A DNA stretch of 64,000 nt from Candidatus Faecalibacterium gallistercoris (GCA_019116585.1 DXBJ01000029.1:1-64000), one strand, 5' to 3'. Positions 26,745 through 36,660 are shown, counted from the first letter of the stretch. Notes: generated by a model not told the origin, from the letters alone. Translations and numbers: made by a program.

Positions 26745-27494
26745 TCACACCTCCTTTTTCACAAACAGGGCCCGGCCCGCCAGCAGAAAGGCTGCGGCCC
26801 ACACACAGAGAAGAATGAGGTCGGCGGGCGCGGGCCACTTCCAGAAAAAGCGGGTCACACGAGTGGCCTCGTTCCAGTCCATCCGCACCAGGGCCATCAG
26901 CCCGTAATAGCCCCAGGGCACAAAGCGGACCAGGGCCGGCGGAAAGAGCATGGACAAGATCCCAAGAAAGCTGCCCGCGACCCCGCATACCAAGGCCGCC
27001 GCCTGGTTGGCGTAGTACAAAGACAGCCCCTGCTGCAAAGCGTAGACCATCATGGACACCGCCCAGGAGATGAGGGTGAACACCCCAAACCGCACCCAGG
27101 GGACCGTCCCGGGAAAATGGAGGGCCATCCCCATGGCTGCAAAAATGCCGGTGCGGACCACCAACAGAGCGGCCAGCACCAGAGCGCCCCAGGCCAGCTT
27201 GGCGGCATACAGCTTCCCTGGGTTTGCCATAGTTTCCAGCAGCTTCCAGGTGCCGCCCTTGTGCTCCAGTTCGCAGCTGCGGCTGGCCAGCACCGCCACG
27301 CTGAGGGGCAGGATGATGGCGTCGATGAGGGCCAGATTGTAGAGCAGCAGCATCCACCCCCAGGCCAGGTCCTCCGCATCCTGTCGGGTGAGGAAGGCCC
27401 CGAACCAGAACAGTTCCACCCCCAGCACCGCAGCGCAGACCAGGACGATGTGCCGCCGGCGGCACTTGAAAAATTCCAGCCTGAGCAGGTTCAT
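26745..27494 (-). CDS. Lantibiotic-immunity-type ABC transporter permease (MutE-like)
   Basis: 6 TM; MNLLRLEFFKCRRRHI...ELEHKGGTWKLLETMANPGKLYAAKL. Confidence 0.82.
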   Translation of the reverse strand: MNLLRLEFFKCRRRHIVLVCAAVLGVELFWFGAFLTRQDAEDLAWGWMLLLYNLALIDAIILPLSVAVLASRSCELEHKGGTWKLLETMANPGKLYAAKLAWGALVLAALLVVRTGIFAAMGMALHFPGTVPWVRFGVFTLISWAVSMMVYALQQGLSLYYANQAAALVCGVAGSFLGILSMLFPPALVRFVPWGYYGLMALVRMDWNEATRVTRFFWKWPAPADLILLCVWAAAFLLAGRALFVKKEV

Positions 27495-28402
27495 AGGCTC
27501 GCCGCCTTTCCGGTCAGTTCCAAAAAGATGTCCTCCAGGCTCTTCTGCCGCTCCTCCAGCCGGAGGATGCCCAGCCGGTTTTCAGCCAAAAAGCCGGTCA
27601 GCCGGGCCGTCTCCCCGTCGGGCAGGATGGGCAGGATCAGATAGCCGTCCTCCTCCTGACAGGGCAGGCCCCGGTCCCGCAGCAAAGCCTGCGCCACCGG
27701 GTCATTGGTGGTGCGCAGGGCCAGATGGTGGGTGCTGCGGCTGTGCAGGGTCTCCAGGGTGTCCTGAAACACCAGCTCCCCCTCCCGGATGATGCCCACA
27801 TGGTCGGCCATCTGGTCGATCTCGCTCAGCAGGTGGCTGGACACCACCACCGTCATCCCGAACCGCCGGGGCAGGTCGCAGATCAGCTCCCGCATCTCCT
27901 GGATACCTGCCGGGTCCAGGCCATTGGTGGGCTCATCCAGGATCAATACTTTGGGGTAGCCCAGCAGGGCGGCGGCGATGCCCAGCCGCTGCTTCATGCC
28001 CAGAGAATAATGGCCGGCCAACTTATCCCGCTGGCCGTCCAAGCGGACGATCTGCAGCACCTCCCGAATGTTCTTCTCCGGCACGCCCCGCAGGGACTGC
28101 ACCACCCGCAGGTTTTCCTCCCCGGTCAGGTGGCCATAATAGCTGGGGCTTTCGATCAGGCTGCCCACCTGCCGGATGATGTCCAGGCGGTTGGCGCTGT
28201 TCATCGTTTTACCCAGTACCTGGATGCTGCCCGCGGTGGGGTGCACCAGACCCAGGATCATTTTCAGGGTGGTGGATTTGCCCGCCCCGTTGGGCCCCAA
28301 AAAGCCATAGACACAGCCCTCCGGCACCCGCAGATCCAGGTGGGACACCCGCATGGCGTCCCCGTACCGCTTGCACAGGCCGTGTGTCTCAATGATCTCC
28401 AT
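27491..28402 (-). CDS. ABC transporter ATP-binding protein (lantibiotic/bacitracin immunity type)
   Basis: GPNGAGKST, YSLGMKQRLGIAAALLG, LILDEPTNGLDP. Confidence 0.93.
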   Translation of the reverse strand: MEIIETHGLCKRYGDAMRVSHLDLRVPEGCVYGFLGPNGAGKSTTLKMILGLVHPTAGSIQVLGKTMNSANRLDIIRQVGSLIESPSYYGHLTGEENLRVVQSLRGVPEKNIREVLQIVRLDGQRDKLAGHYSLGMKQRLGIAAALLGYPKVLILDEPTNGLDPAGIQEMRELICDLPRRFGMTVVVSSHLLSEIDQMADHVGIIREGELVFQDTLETLHSRSTHHLALRTTNDPVAQALLRDRGLPCQEEDGYLILPILPDGETARLTGFLAENRLGILRLEERQKSLEDIFLELTGKAASL

Positions 28403-28552
28403 AGCAAGACCTCCTTCATGGCACCATCTTACCACTGCCGCCTTACCTGCCCATGAAGGCTACCTTACGTTTACCTTGATTTTGAGCCCGGCCGCTGGAC
28501 GAAGGGCCGGCTCCTTTTTATAATGGAAGCAGTCGGGAAAGGAGGCTGTGCC

Positions 28553-29239
28553 ATGGCCTACCGTATTTTGATCGTGGATGACGAGCCTGCATTGCAGCAG
28601 CTGGTGGGGGAGATTTTGTCCGGCGCAGGCTATGAGACGGACAGCGCCCTGTCCTGCGCCCAGGCCCTCGAACGGCTGCGGGCCGCCCCGCCGGACGCCG
28701 TGCTGCTGGACGTGATGCTGCCGGACGGGGACGGCTTTTCCCTGCTGGGAAAAATGCAGGCGGTCCGGGATCTGCCGGTGCTGTTTCTTTCCGCCCGGGA
28801 TGAGGATGAGGACCGGCTGAAGGGGCTGGGCCTGGGAGCGGACGACTACATCACCAAGCCTTTTCTGCCCCAGGAACTGCTGCTGCGGCTGCGCTCGGTG
28901 CTGCGGCGGGTCTACCGGGAACAGCTCCAGGTCTCCCGTCTAGGCGATACGGAGATCGACTGGGGCAAGGGAACCGTCCGCCGGGGCGGCGCTCAGACCG
29001 CCCTGACAGCCAAGGAGTTCACCCTTCTGAAAACGCTGTGGGATGCCCGGGGCAACATCGTCACCACAGACGCCTTGTGCGAGGCCCTTTGGGACGGGCC
29101 GCTGGTGGGCTATGAGAACACGCTGATGGTGCACATCCGCCGCCTGCGGGAAAAGGTGGAGGCAGACCCCTCCCACCCACGCTATCTGCTGACGGTGCGG
29201 GGATTGGGCTACCGCCTGAAACGGGAGGGAGAGAGATGA
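28553..29239 (+). CDS. OmpR-family response regulator
   Basis: MAYRILIVDDEPALQQLVGEIL...LLDVMLPDGDG; winged helix. Confidence 0.93.
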   Translation: MAYRILIVDDEPALQQLVGEILSGAGYETDSALSCAQALERLRAAPPDAVLLDVMLPDGDGFSLLGKMQAVRDLPVLFLSARDEDEDRLKGLGLGADDYITKPFLPQELLLRLRSVLRRVYREQLQVSRLGDTEIDWGKGTVRRGGAQTALTAKEFTLLKTLWDARGNIVTTDALCEALWDGPLVGYENTLMVHIRRLREKVEADPSHPRYLLTVRGLGYRLKREGER

Positions 29240-30441
29240 ATCTGCGCAGCTTTTTGAAAGGGACCCTGCTGATGACCGTCTCGGCGGCTCTCATCACCCT
29301 GGTGACGGTAGTGGGATTTCTGGCCTTTATTTACTACAATAGCAGCGGGGGCCGGGATTGGGGCGTTCCCATTCAGCAGGTGTCGGATGCACTGGACCGG
29401 GACGGGACAGAGTACCGGTTCAAGGGCGAGGAACTGTTGGAAACAGGCTGCTGGGCCATGCTGCTGGACCAGCAGGGGCAGGTGGTCTGGTCTTTCCGCA
29501 AACCGCAGGAGGTGCCGGAACAATACACAGTTGCCGATGTAGCCGCCTTTACCCGCTGGTATCTTCAGGATTACCCGGTGCAGTGCTGGGTGCGGGAGGA
29601 CGGGCTGCTGGTGGTGGGCTCCCCCAAGGGCAGCCTCTGGAAGCACGATATCGCTATGGACATCCGGACCCTGCTGCAAACGCCTTTTTGGTTTGGAGGC
29701 ATCTTTCTGCTGGCGCTGGGGTGTGTGCTGGGGCTGTCCTATCGGGCAGCACGGCACTGGTTCCGGCAGGCCCAGCAGGCGCGGGACGCCGCCCGTTCCG
29801 AGTGGATCAACGGCGTCTCCCACGACATCCGCACCCCTCTATCGGTGGTGATGGGGTACGCTGCGCAGCTGGAGGAAGCGCCGGATCTCTCCCCCACCCG
29901 CCAAAAACAGGCGGCCATCATCCGCACCCAGAGCCAGGCCATCCGGGACCTGGTCAACGACCTGAACCTGACCATGCGGCTGGACTGCGCCATGCAGCCC
30001 CTGCGCAAAGAGACGGTCCACCCCGACAGCTTTCTCCGGCAGACTGCCGCCGATTTTCTCAACGGCGGCATGGCCGAGGGCTTCCCCTTCGAGATCGACC
30101 TTCCCGCCAAGCCCCTGCCCGCCGTCGAAGCCGACCCCTTCCTGCTGCGGCGGGCGGTGAACAACCTGCTCACCAACTGTGTGCGCCATAACGCCCCCGG
30201 CTGTTCCATCCGGCTGGGGGCCCGGGCCCGGCAGGGCGGGTTGGTCCTCTGGGTGGAGGGTGGAGCCACGGCGGACGCTCCCGCCCCGGCAGGGCCCGAC
30301 CACCCTCTGGAGCCGGACGGCGGGGCCTCCCACGGCACCGGGCTGCGGCTGGTGGCCCAGATCGCCGCGGCCCATGGCGGGCAGGCCAGCTTCTACGTTG
30401 GGCCGCCCTTCCGCTGCGAGCTGTGGCTGCCCCTGGGGTAG
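29236..30441 (+). CDS. Sensor histidine kinase
   Basis: GVSHDIRTPLSVVMGYA; RAVNNLLTNCVRHN; ATGA overlap with the RR. Confidence 0.9.
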   Translation: MNLRSFLKGTLLMTVSAALITLVTVVGFLAFIYYNSSGGRDWGVPIQQVSDALDRDGTEYRFKGEELLETGCWAMLLDQQGQVVWSFRKPQEVPEQYTVADVAAFTRWYLQDYPVQCWVREDGLLVVGSPKGSLWKHDIAMDIRTLLQTPFWFGGIFLLALGCVLGLSYRAARHWFRQAQQARDAARSEWINGVSHDIRTPLSVVMGYAAQLEEAPDLSPTRQKQAAIIRTQSQAIRDLVNDLNLTMRLDCAMQPLRKETVHPDSFLRQTAADFLNGGMAEGFPFEIDLPAKPLPAVEADPFLLRRAVNNLLTNCVRHNAPGCSIRLGARARQGGLVLWVEGGATADAPAPAGPDHPLEPDGGASHGTGLRLVAQIAAAHGGQASFYVGPPFRCELWLPLG

Positions 30442-30522
30442 GTAAAAAATAGGCCATAAACGCAGAAGCGGGGCGCACTGAATCCTGCGCACAACGGCGT
30501 TTTCTGAAAAAAGATGAACAGC

Positions 30523-30563
30523 AAAAAGGGCAGAGCCCCACTTATGGGAGGCTCTGCCTTTTA
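30523..30563 (+). terminator. Rho-independent terminator (element copy B)
   Basis: GGGCAGAGCCCC...GGCTCTGCCTTTT. Confidence 0.75.
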
Positions 30564-30613
30564 TGGTTTTATGCAGTTGTGACTGTCCTTTGCCCGCGGT
30601 GCAGCACTTCAGA

Positions 30614-30666
30614 CAAAGAAAAAACGTATCCGAATCCTTCCTCGTAGAGAACTGGGTTCGGATACG
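30614..30666 (-). terminator. Minus-strand terminator hairpin
   Basis: CGTATCCGAA...TTCGGATACG followed by TTTTTTCTTTG on the minus strand. Confidence 0.6.
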
Positions 30667-30776
30667 CACTGTTTGGTGGGTCGGGTTGCGGTGCCCTGAA
30701 TTTCCGGCGCGCATGCAATGCGCTTGAAAATTCAGACCGCGGCCCCTGCTCCGCCTCGCCTGTTTCGTCCGCGGGA

Positions 30777-30882
30777 CGCGGCTCGGCTGCGCAGCAGTAC
30801 AGGACTCGAACCGGGGCCGTCTCTGCGATGCCCGTGCAAAACAAAAACCCGGGGCCTGCGGCCTCGGGTTTTGTTTTGGTGG
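30777..30882. repeat. 106-bp direct repeat, copy B (overlaps the tRNA-Val 3' end and its terminator)
   Basis: Near-identical to 20637-20743. Confidence 0.85.
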
Positions 30883-30952
30883 ACGGTACAGGACTCGAAC
30901 CTGTGACCTCCTGCACGTCAAGCAGATGCTCTACCAGCTGAGCTAACCGTCC
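30877..30952 (-). tRNA. tRNA-Val(GAC), CCA encoded
   Basis: GGACGGTTAGCTCAGCTGGTAGAGCATCTGCTTGACGTGCAGGAGGTCACAGGTTCGAGTCCTGTACCGTCCACCA folds as a cloverleaf with anticodon GAC. Confidence 0.93.
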
Positions 30953-31151
30953 GGATCTTGTGTTGTTTTGCGTTGGGCGCCGCGGTAGCGGCTTGATTAT
31001 AGTACCATATTCGGAGACAAAATGCAAGGGGGTAGGGGGAGAAAATAAAAAATTTCTCCGCAGCGGCGGGTGAATTGCCATTCCCGCCCCGCTGTGCTAT
31101 ACTATAACAGTATATCTTTCGGCAGATGGAAAGGCAGGGCGGAGGCAGAAG

Positions 31152-31664
31152 GTGAGAGTTCTGGGCATTGACCCCGGCTATGCGATCGTGGGCTGGGGCG
31201 TTGTGGATTATGTGGGCAACCGGTTTGCGCCGGTGGATTTCGGCGCGGTGACCACCGGCGCCGGCCTGCCCTTTGAGCAGCGGCTCAGCGAGGTTTACGA
31301 CGGGGTGTGCGAGGTGATCCACCGCACACGGCCCGAGGTGCTGGCCATCGAAAAGCTGTTTTACCAGCACAACCAGACCACCGTCATCGGGGTGGCCGAG
31401 GCCCGCGGGGTCATCCTGCTGGCGGCGGCCCAGGCCGGCCTGCCGGTGTACGAGTACACCCCCATGCAGGTCAAGCAGGCGGTGACCGGGTACGGCAAGG
31501 CCGTCAAAAAGCAGGTGCAGGAGATGACCCGCATCCTGCTGCACCTGCCCGCCGTGCCACGGCCCGACGACACCGCCGACGCGCTGGCCATGGCCATCAC
31601 GTTCTGCCACACCAGCGCCAACCAGCTCACCCGGCTGACGGCGCGGGGCGTCGGGCCCATTTGA
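31152..31664 (+). CDS. ruvC: Crossover junction endodeoxyribonuclease RuvC
   Basis: MRVLGIDPGYAIVGWG; AIEKLFYQHNQTTVIGVAEARGV; GTG start. Confidence 0.96.
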   Translation: MRVLGIDPGYAIVGWGVVDYVGNRFAPVDFGAVTTGAGLPFEQRLSEVYDGVCEVIHRTRPEVLAIEKLFYQHNQTTVIGVAEARGVILLAAAQAGLPVYEYTPMQVKQAVTGYGKAVKKQVQEMTRILLHLPAVPRPDDTADALAMAITFCHTSANQLTRLTARGVGPI

Positions 31665-31713
31665 CCCGTTTCATAAGGCCGGGAGGGATCGCAATGCAGA
31701 TCGGGGGTAGCGT

Positions 31714-32322
31714 ATGATCTATTGCCTGAGCGGTAAAATCATCAAAAAGACGCTGGACAGCGTGGTCATTTCCTGCGGGGGGGTGGGCTACTGCGCCCAG
31801 TGCCCCGCCAGCGTGGCCGCCGCCATGCCCGGCGCGGGGGCCGAGGGCACCCTGTACACCGTCCTCAATGTGTCGGAAAACGACGTCAGCCTTTACGGCT
31901 TTGCCACCGAGGAACAGCAGAACTGTTTCCGGCTGCTGACCGGCGTGTCCGGCGTGGGACCCAAGGTGGGGCTGGCCATCCTCAGCGTGATGGAGCCGGA
32001 CCGGGTCTATCTGGCGGTGTCGGCGGGGGACCACAAAGCCTTTAAGGCCGCCAGCGGCGTGGGCCCCAAACTGGCCCAGCGGATCGTGCTGGAGCTCAAG
32101 GACAAGGTGGCCAAAGGGGCCGCCGGCGCGGCCGCCCTGGAGGACCTGTCCGGGGTGTCGGCGGCGGCCGGCGGCGCCGGCAGCAGCCAGGCCATCGCGG
32201 CGCTGGTGTCCCTGGGATACAGCCAGAGCGAGGCCGCCGTGGCCATCGCCAAGATCGACCCCGCGCTGCCGGTGGAGGAGATCATCCGGCTGGCGCTGCG
32301 CGGAATGGCAGGGGGGAGATAA
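31714..32322 (+). CDS. ruvA: Holliday junction branch migration protein RuvA
   Basis: GVSGVGPKVGLAILS; between ruvC and ruvB. Confidence 0.95.
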   Translation: MIYCLSGKIIKKTLDSVVISCGGVGYCAQCPASVAAAMPGAGAEGTLYTVLNVSENDVSLYGFATEEQQNCFRLLTGVSGVGPKVGLAILSVMEPDRVYLAVSAGDHKAFKAASGVGPKLAQRIVLELKDKVAKGAAGAAALEDLSGVSAAAGGAGSSQAIAALVSLGYSQSEAAVAIAKIDPALPVEEIIRLALRGMAGGR

Positions 32323-32325
32323 ACC

Positions 32326-33378
32326 ATGCAGGAACAGGCGCTTTACGGTGCAAGAATGATGCAGCCCGGGCTGACGGCGGCGGACAGCGAGGAAAACAGC
32401 CTCCGCCCCCAGCACCTGGAAGATTACATCGGGCAGGAAAAGGTCAAGCAGAACCTCAAGATCTATCTGGAGGCGGCCCGCCGCCGGGGCGAGGCCATGG
32501 ACCACGTCCTGCTGTACGGCCCGCCCGGCCTGGGCAAGACCACCCTGGCCGGCATCATCGCCAACGAGATGGGGGTCCAGATCCGGATCACCAGCGGCCC
32601 CGCCATCGAAAAGCCGGGGGACCTGGCCGCCCTGCTGACCAACCTGCAGGAAGGGGACGTGCTGTTCATCGACGAGATCCACCGGCTGTCCCGGCAGGTG
32701 GAGGAGGTGCTCTATCCGGCGCTGGAGGACTACGCCCTGGACATCATCATCGGCAAGGGGCCCAGCGCCCAGAGCATCCGGATCAACCTGCCCCGCTTCA
32801 CCTTGGTGGGGGCCACCACCCGTGCCGGGCAGCTGACGGGGCCGCTGCGGGACCGCTTCGGCGTCCTGCTCAAGCTGGAGCTGTACAGCCCCGACGAGCT
32901 GGCCCAGATCATCCGGCGGTCGGCGGGCATCCTGGACCAGCCCATCACCCCCGAGGGGGCCTATGAGCTGGCCAAACGCAGCCGGGGCACTCCCCGCGTG
33001 GCCAACCGCTTCCTCAAGCGGGTGCGGGACTTTGCCACCGTGCTGGGGGACGGGGTCATCGACGAGGAGGTCTGCCTCATGGCCCTGCGCCGGATGGATG
33101 TGGACGAGCTGGGCCTGGACGAGCTGGACCGCAGCCTGCTGCGGGCCATCATCGAGATGTACGGCGGCGGGCCGGTGGGCCTGGAGACCCTGGCCGCCGC
33201 CCTGGGCGAGGAGGCCGTCACCCTGGAGGATCTGTGCGAGCCATACCTGATGCAGATGGGCTTTTTGACCCGCACCCCCCGGGGCCGCTGCGTCACCCAC
33301 CTGGCTTACGAGCATCTGGGGATGCGCCCGCCCGAGCAGCCCGGCCCCGAGGACTGCGGCCAGCAGACCATGTTTTGA
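32326..33378 (+). CDS. ruvB: Holliday junction helicase RuvB
   Basis: [44 protein letters not shown]. Confidence 0.97.
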   Translation: MQEQALYGARMMQPGLTAADSEENSLRPQHLEDYIGQEKVKQNLKIYLEAARRRGEAMDHVLLYGPPGLGKTTLAGIIANEMGVQIRITSGPAIEKPGDLAALLTNLQEGDVLFIDEIHRLSRQVEEVLYPALEDYALDIIIGKGPSAQSIRINLPRFTLVGATTRAGQLTGPLRDRFGVLLKLELYSPDELAQIIRRSAGILDQPITPEGAYELAKRSRGTPRVANRFLKRVRDFATVLGDGVIDEEVCLMALRRMDVDELGLDELDRSLLRAIIEMYGGGPVGLETLAAALGEEAVTLEDLCEPYLMQMGFLTRTPRGRCVTHLAYEHLGMRPPEQPGPEDCGQQTMF

Positions 33379-33474
33379 GTTTGGAGGGCGCGCCCGGCCC
33401 GGAAATGCGATTGCGGGCCCCCGGCGCGGCATAAAAATAGAGAGGAATACCATTTGCAGAGAGGGGATAACGTT

Positions 33475-34830
33475 ATGGGAAAGTATTTTGGCACCGACGG
33501 CGTCCGCGGCATTGCGGGCGCGGACCTGACCTGTGAGCTGGCCATGAAGCTGGGCCGCGGGGTGGCGGCCGTCCTGACCGACGGCAGCGGCCGCAAGCCC
33601 CGCATCCTGATCGGCAAGGACACCCGCCAGTCGGGGGATATGCTGGAGGCCGCCCTCACCGCCGGCCTGTGCAGCGTGGGCGCCGACGTGGAGGCCCTGG
33701 GCGTTCTGCCCACCCCCGCGGTGGCCTACCTGGTCACCAAGTACAAGGCCGACGCCGGGGTGGTGATCTCGGCGTCCCACAACCCGATGGAGTTCAACGG
33801 CATCAAGGTGTTCGCCTCCACCGGCTACAAGCTGCCCGATGAGGTGGAGGCCCGCATCGAGGCCCACATCGACAACGACTGCCGGGACATCCCGCTGGCC
33901 ACCGGCGCCGGGGTGGGGCAGGTGTCCTTCCGGGCGGACGGCCTGCGGGACTATGTGGACCACCTGTACGAGGCCATCGGCGGGGATCTGACCGGCCTGA
34001 ACGTCTGCATCGACTGTGCCAACGGCGCCGCCGCCGCCGTGGCCCAGAAGCTGTTCCCCCGGCTGGGGGCCAGGTGCTCCTTTTTGGGGGTGACGCCGGA
34101 CGGCAAAAACATCAACGACGGGGTGGGCAGCACCCATCTGGAAAAGCTGGAAAAAGAGGTGGTGGCCGGCGGCTACGACTGCGGCATCGCCTTTGACGGG
34201 GACGCCGACCGGTGCCTGGCCTGCGATGAGCTGGGCCGGGAGATCGACGGCGACAAGATCATCGCCCTGCTGGCCATGATGATGAAGGAAGAGGGCTCCC
34301 TGGACGCCGGCACCGCGGTGGTGACGGTGATGTCCAACCTGGGCTTTATCAAGTTTATGGACCGGCAGGGCATCCGCACCGAAAAGACCGCCGTGGGCGA
34401 CCGCTATGTCCTGGAGAACATGCGGGAGAACGGCTACGCCATCGGCGGCGAGCAGAGCGGCCATGTCATCCTGCTGCACCACGCCACCACCGGCGACGGC
34501 GAGCTGACCGCCGGCAAGCTGCTGCGGCTGCTGGCCTCCAGCGGCAAAAAGATGAGCGAGCTGAACGGCATCTACGCCCAGTTCCCCCAGGTGCTGGTCA
34601 ACGTGGAGGCCAACGCCGCCCAGAAGGCCGCCTACAAGGAGGACGAGGTGCTGGCCGGCTTCATCGAGAACGAGCAGCAGAAACTGATGGGCATGGGCCG
34701 GGTGCTGGTCCGTGTGTCGGGCACCGAGCCCAAGATCCGCGTCATGGTCGAGGGCGAGGACCTGGACGCCATCCACGCCTGCGCCAGGCGGATCGTGGAG
34801 CGGATCAACCAGCGTATTTTGAAAAAGTGA
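33475..34830 (+). CDS. glmM: Phosphoglucosamine mutase
   Basis: MGKYFGTDGVRGIAG; ISASHNPMEFNGIKVF; FDGDADRCLA. Confidence 0.96.
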   Translation: MGKYFGTDGVRGIAGADLTCELAMKLGRGVAAVLTDGSGRKPRILIGKDTRQSGDMLEAALTAGLCSVGADVEALGVLPTPAVAYLVTKYKADAGVVISASHNPMEFNGIKVFASTGYKLPDEVEARIEAHIDNDCRDIPLATGAGVGQVSFRADGLRDYVDHLYEAIGGDLTGLNVCIDCANGAAAAVAQKLFPRLGARCSFLGVTPDGKNINDGVGSTHLEKLEKEVVAGGYDCGIAFDGDADRCLACDELGREIDGDKIIALLAMMMKEEGSLDAGTAVVTVMSNLGFIKFMDRQGIRTEKTAVGDRYVLENMRENGYAIGGEQSGHVILLHHATTGDGELTAGKLLRLLASSGKKMSELNGIYAQFPQVLVNVEANAAQKAAYKEDEVLAGFIENEQQKLMGMGRVLVRVSGTEPKIRVMVEGEDLDAIHACARRIVERINQRILKK

Positions 34831-34857
34831 CGGGAAAAGGAACGGGAAGGGCAGACC

Positions 34858-35739
34858 ATGAGAGCAGCTGACAGCTGGAAGGATTACGAATTACTGGACG
34901 CCACCGGCGGCAACCGGCTGGAGCGGTGGGGGAGCACCCTTCTGGTCCGGCCCGACCCCCAGGTGGTCTGGAAGAGCGAGCCCCAAAGCCCCCTGTGGGC
35001 CCGGGCCGACGCGGTCTATCACCGCTCCCACCAGGGCGGGGGCAGCTGGGAGTACCGCCGCCCCCTGCCCGAGCGCTGGCAGATCCACTGCGGCGAGGGG
35101 GACGGCCGGCTGACATTGATCGTCAGCCCCACCGGCTTCAAGCACACCGGCGTGTTCCCCGAGCAGGCGGTCAACTGGGCCTGGTACGGGCGCAAGATCC
35201 GGGCGGCGGGCCGGCCCATCCGGGTGCTGAACCTGTTCGGCTACACCGGCGGGGCCACCCTGGCCTGCGCCGCCGCCGGCGCCTCGGTCTGCCATGTGGA
35301 CGCCTCCAAGGGGATGGTCCAGTGGGGCAAGGAGAACGCCGCCGCCAGCGGCCTGGCCGGCCGGCCCATCCGCTGGCTGGTGGACGACTGCGCCAAGTTC
35401 GTGGCGAGGGAAAAACGCCGGGGCAACACCTACGACGCCATCATCATGGACCCGCCCAGCTACGGCCGGGGCCCCGGCGGCGAAGTGTGGAAGCTGGAGG
35501 ACTGCATCTACGACCTGATCTGCCAGTGCGCGGAGGTGCTGAGCCCGGAGCCGCTCTTTTTTGCCGTCAACAGCTACACGGCGGGGCTGTCCCCGACGGT
35601 GATGGAGTACATCCTCCGCACCACCCTGACGCCCCGCTGGGGCGGCCGGACCAGCTGCGACGAGATCGGCCTGCCGGTGACCGCCACCGGCGGGGTGGTG
35701 CCCTGCGGCTCCACCGCCATCTGGGAAAGCGCGGAGTGA
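34858..35739 (+). CDS. Class I SAM-dependent methyltransferase (RlmI-like)
   Basis: VLNLFGYTGGATLACAAAGASVCHVDASKGM; IIMDPPSYGRGP. Confidence 0.85.
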   Translation: MRAADSWKDYELLDATGGNRLERWGSTLLVRPDPQVVWKSEPQSPLWARADAVYHRSHQGGGSWEYRRPLPERWQIHCGEGDGRLTLIVSPTGFKHTGVFPEQAVNWAWYGRKIRAAGRPIRVLNLFGYTGGATLACAAAGASVCHVDASKGMVQWGKENAAASGLAGRPIRWLVDDCAKFVAREKRRGNTYDAIIMDPPSYGRGPGGEVWKLEDCIYDLICQCAEVLSPEPLFFAVNSYTAGLSPTVMEYILRTTLTPRWGGRTSCDEIGLPVTATGGVVPCGSTAIWESAE

Positions 35740-35809
35740 AACAACAAGCATTGGGAATGGGGCGCAGCCCGGCTTTGGGACGGGCGCGCCACCGGAAAAG
35801 AGACAGAAC

Positions 35810-36649
35810 ATGAAGGAAACGATTTTGCAGGCAAAGGACCTGCGCTTCCGGTACGACCCGGACGCCCCCGGCTACGCATTGGACGGGGTGAGCGTGGGGG
35901 TGCGGCGGGGCGAGTTTGTGGCGGTGCTGGGGGCCAACGGGTGCGGCAAGTCCACCCTGGCCAAGCACTTCAACGCCATCCTGCTGCCCGAGACCGGCAC
36001 CGTCACGGTGGAGGGGATGGACACCGTCGACGACGCAAAGCTCTACGACATCCGCCAGAAGGTGGGCATGGTCTTTCAGAACCCCGACAACCAGATCGTG
36101 GCCACCGTGGTGGAAGAGGACGTGGCCTTTGCCCTGGAGAACCTGGGCGTGCCCACCGGCGAGATGCGCCGCCGCATCGACGACGCCATGAAGATGACCG
36201 GCATCTACGAGCTGCGCCAGCGCCCCCCGCACAACCTGTCGGGCGGGCAGAAGCAGCGGGTGGCCATCGCCGGGGTGGTGGCCATGAGCCCCGACTGCAT
36301 CGTCCTGGACGAGGCCACCGCCATGCTGGACCCCCGGGGCCGGGAGCAGGTGATGCAGACCATCCACCGGCTGAACCGGGACATGGGCATCACGGTGGTG
36401 GCCATCACCCACTATATGGAAGAAGCCGCCCAGGCCGACCGGGTGGTCGTGATGAGCCGGGGCCGCATCGTCATGGAGGGGACCCCCACCGAGGTGTTCA
36501 GCCGGACCGAGGAGGTCCGCGCCCTCCATCTGGACGTGCCCCAGGCCGCCGAGCTGCGGGACGAGCTGGTCAAGGCCGGCATCCCCATGCCCGAAGGCAT
36601 CATCGACCCGGGCGCCTGCGCGCAGGCTCTCTACGAGCTGTTGAAGTGA
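35810..36649 (+). CDS. ecfA1: Energy-coupling factor transporter ATPase 1
   Basis: GANGCGKSTLAKHFN; LSGGQKQRVAIAG; followed by a second ATPase and EcfT. Confidence 0.92.
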   Translation: MKETILQAKDLRFRYDPDAPGYALDGVSVGVRRGEFVAVLGANGCGKSTLAKHFNAILLPETGTVTVEGMDTVDDAKLYDIRQKVGMVFQNPDNQIVATVVEEDVAFALENLGVPTGEMRRRIDDAMKMTGIYELRQRPPHNLSGGQKQRVAIAGVVAMSPDCIVLDEATAMLDPRGREQVMQTIHRLNRDMGITVVAITHYMEEAAQADRVVVMSRGRIVMEGTPTEVFSRTEEVRALHLDVPQAAELRDELVKAGIPMPEGIIDPGACAQALYELLK

Positions 36650-36660
36650 GGGAGGGCAGT

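Noticed and set aside
30569-31081. 170-aa minus-strand ORF overlapping tRNA-Val and the repeat
   Set aside because: Translation of a tRNA gene and terminator; spurious.
31627-34776. 1049-aa minus-strand ORF antisense to ruvA/ruvB/glmM
   Set aside because: Shadow ORF in GC-rich coding DNA.
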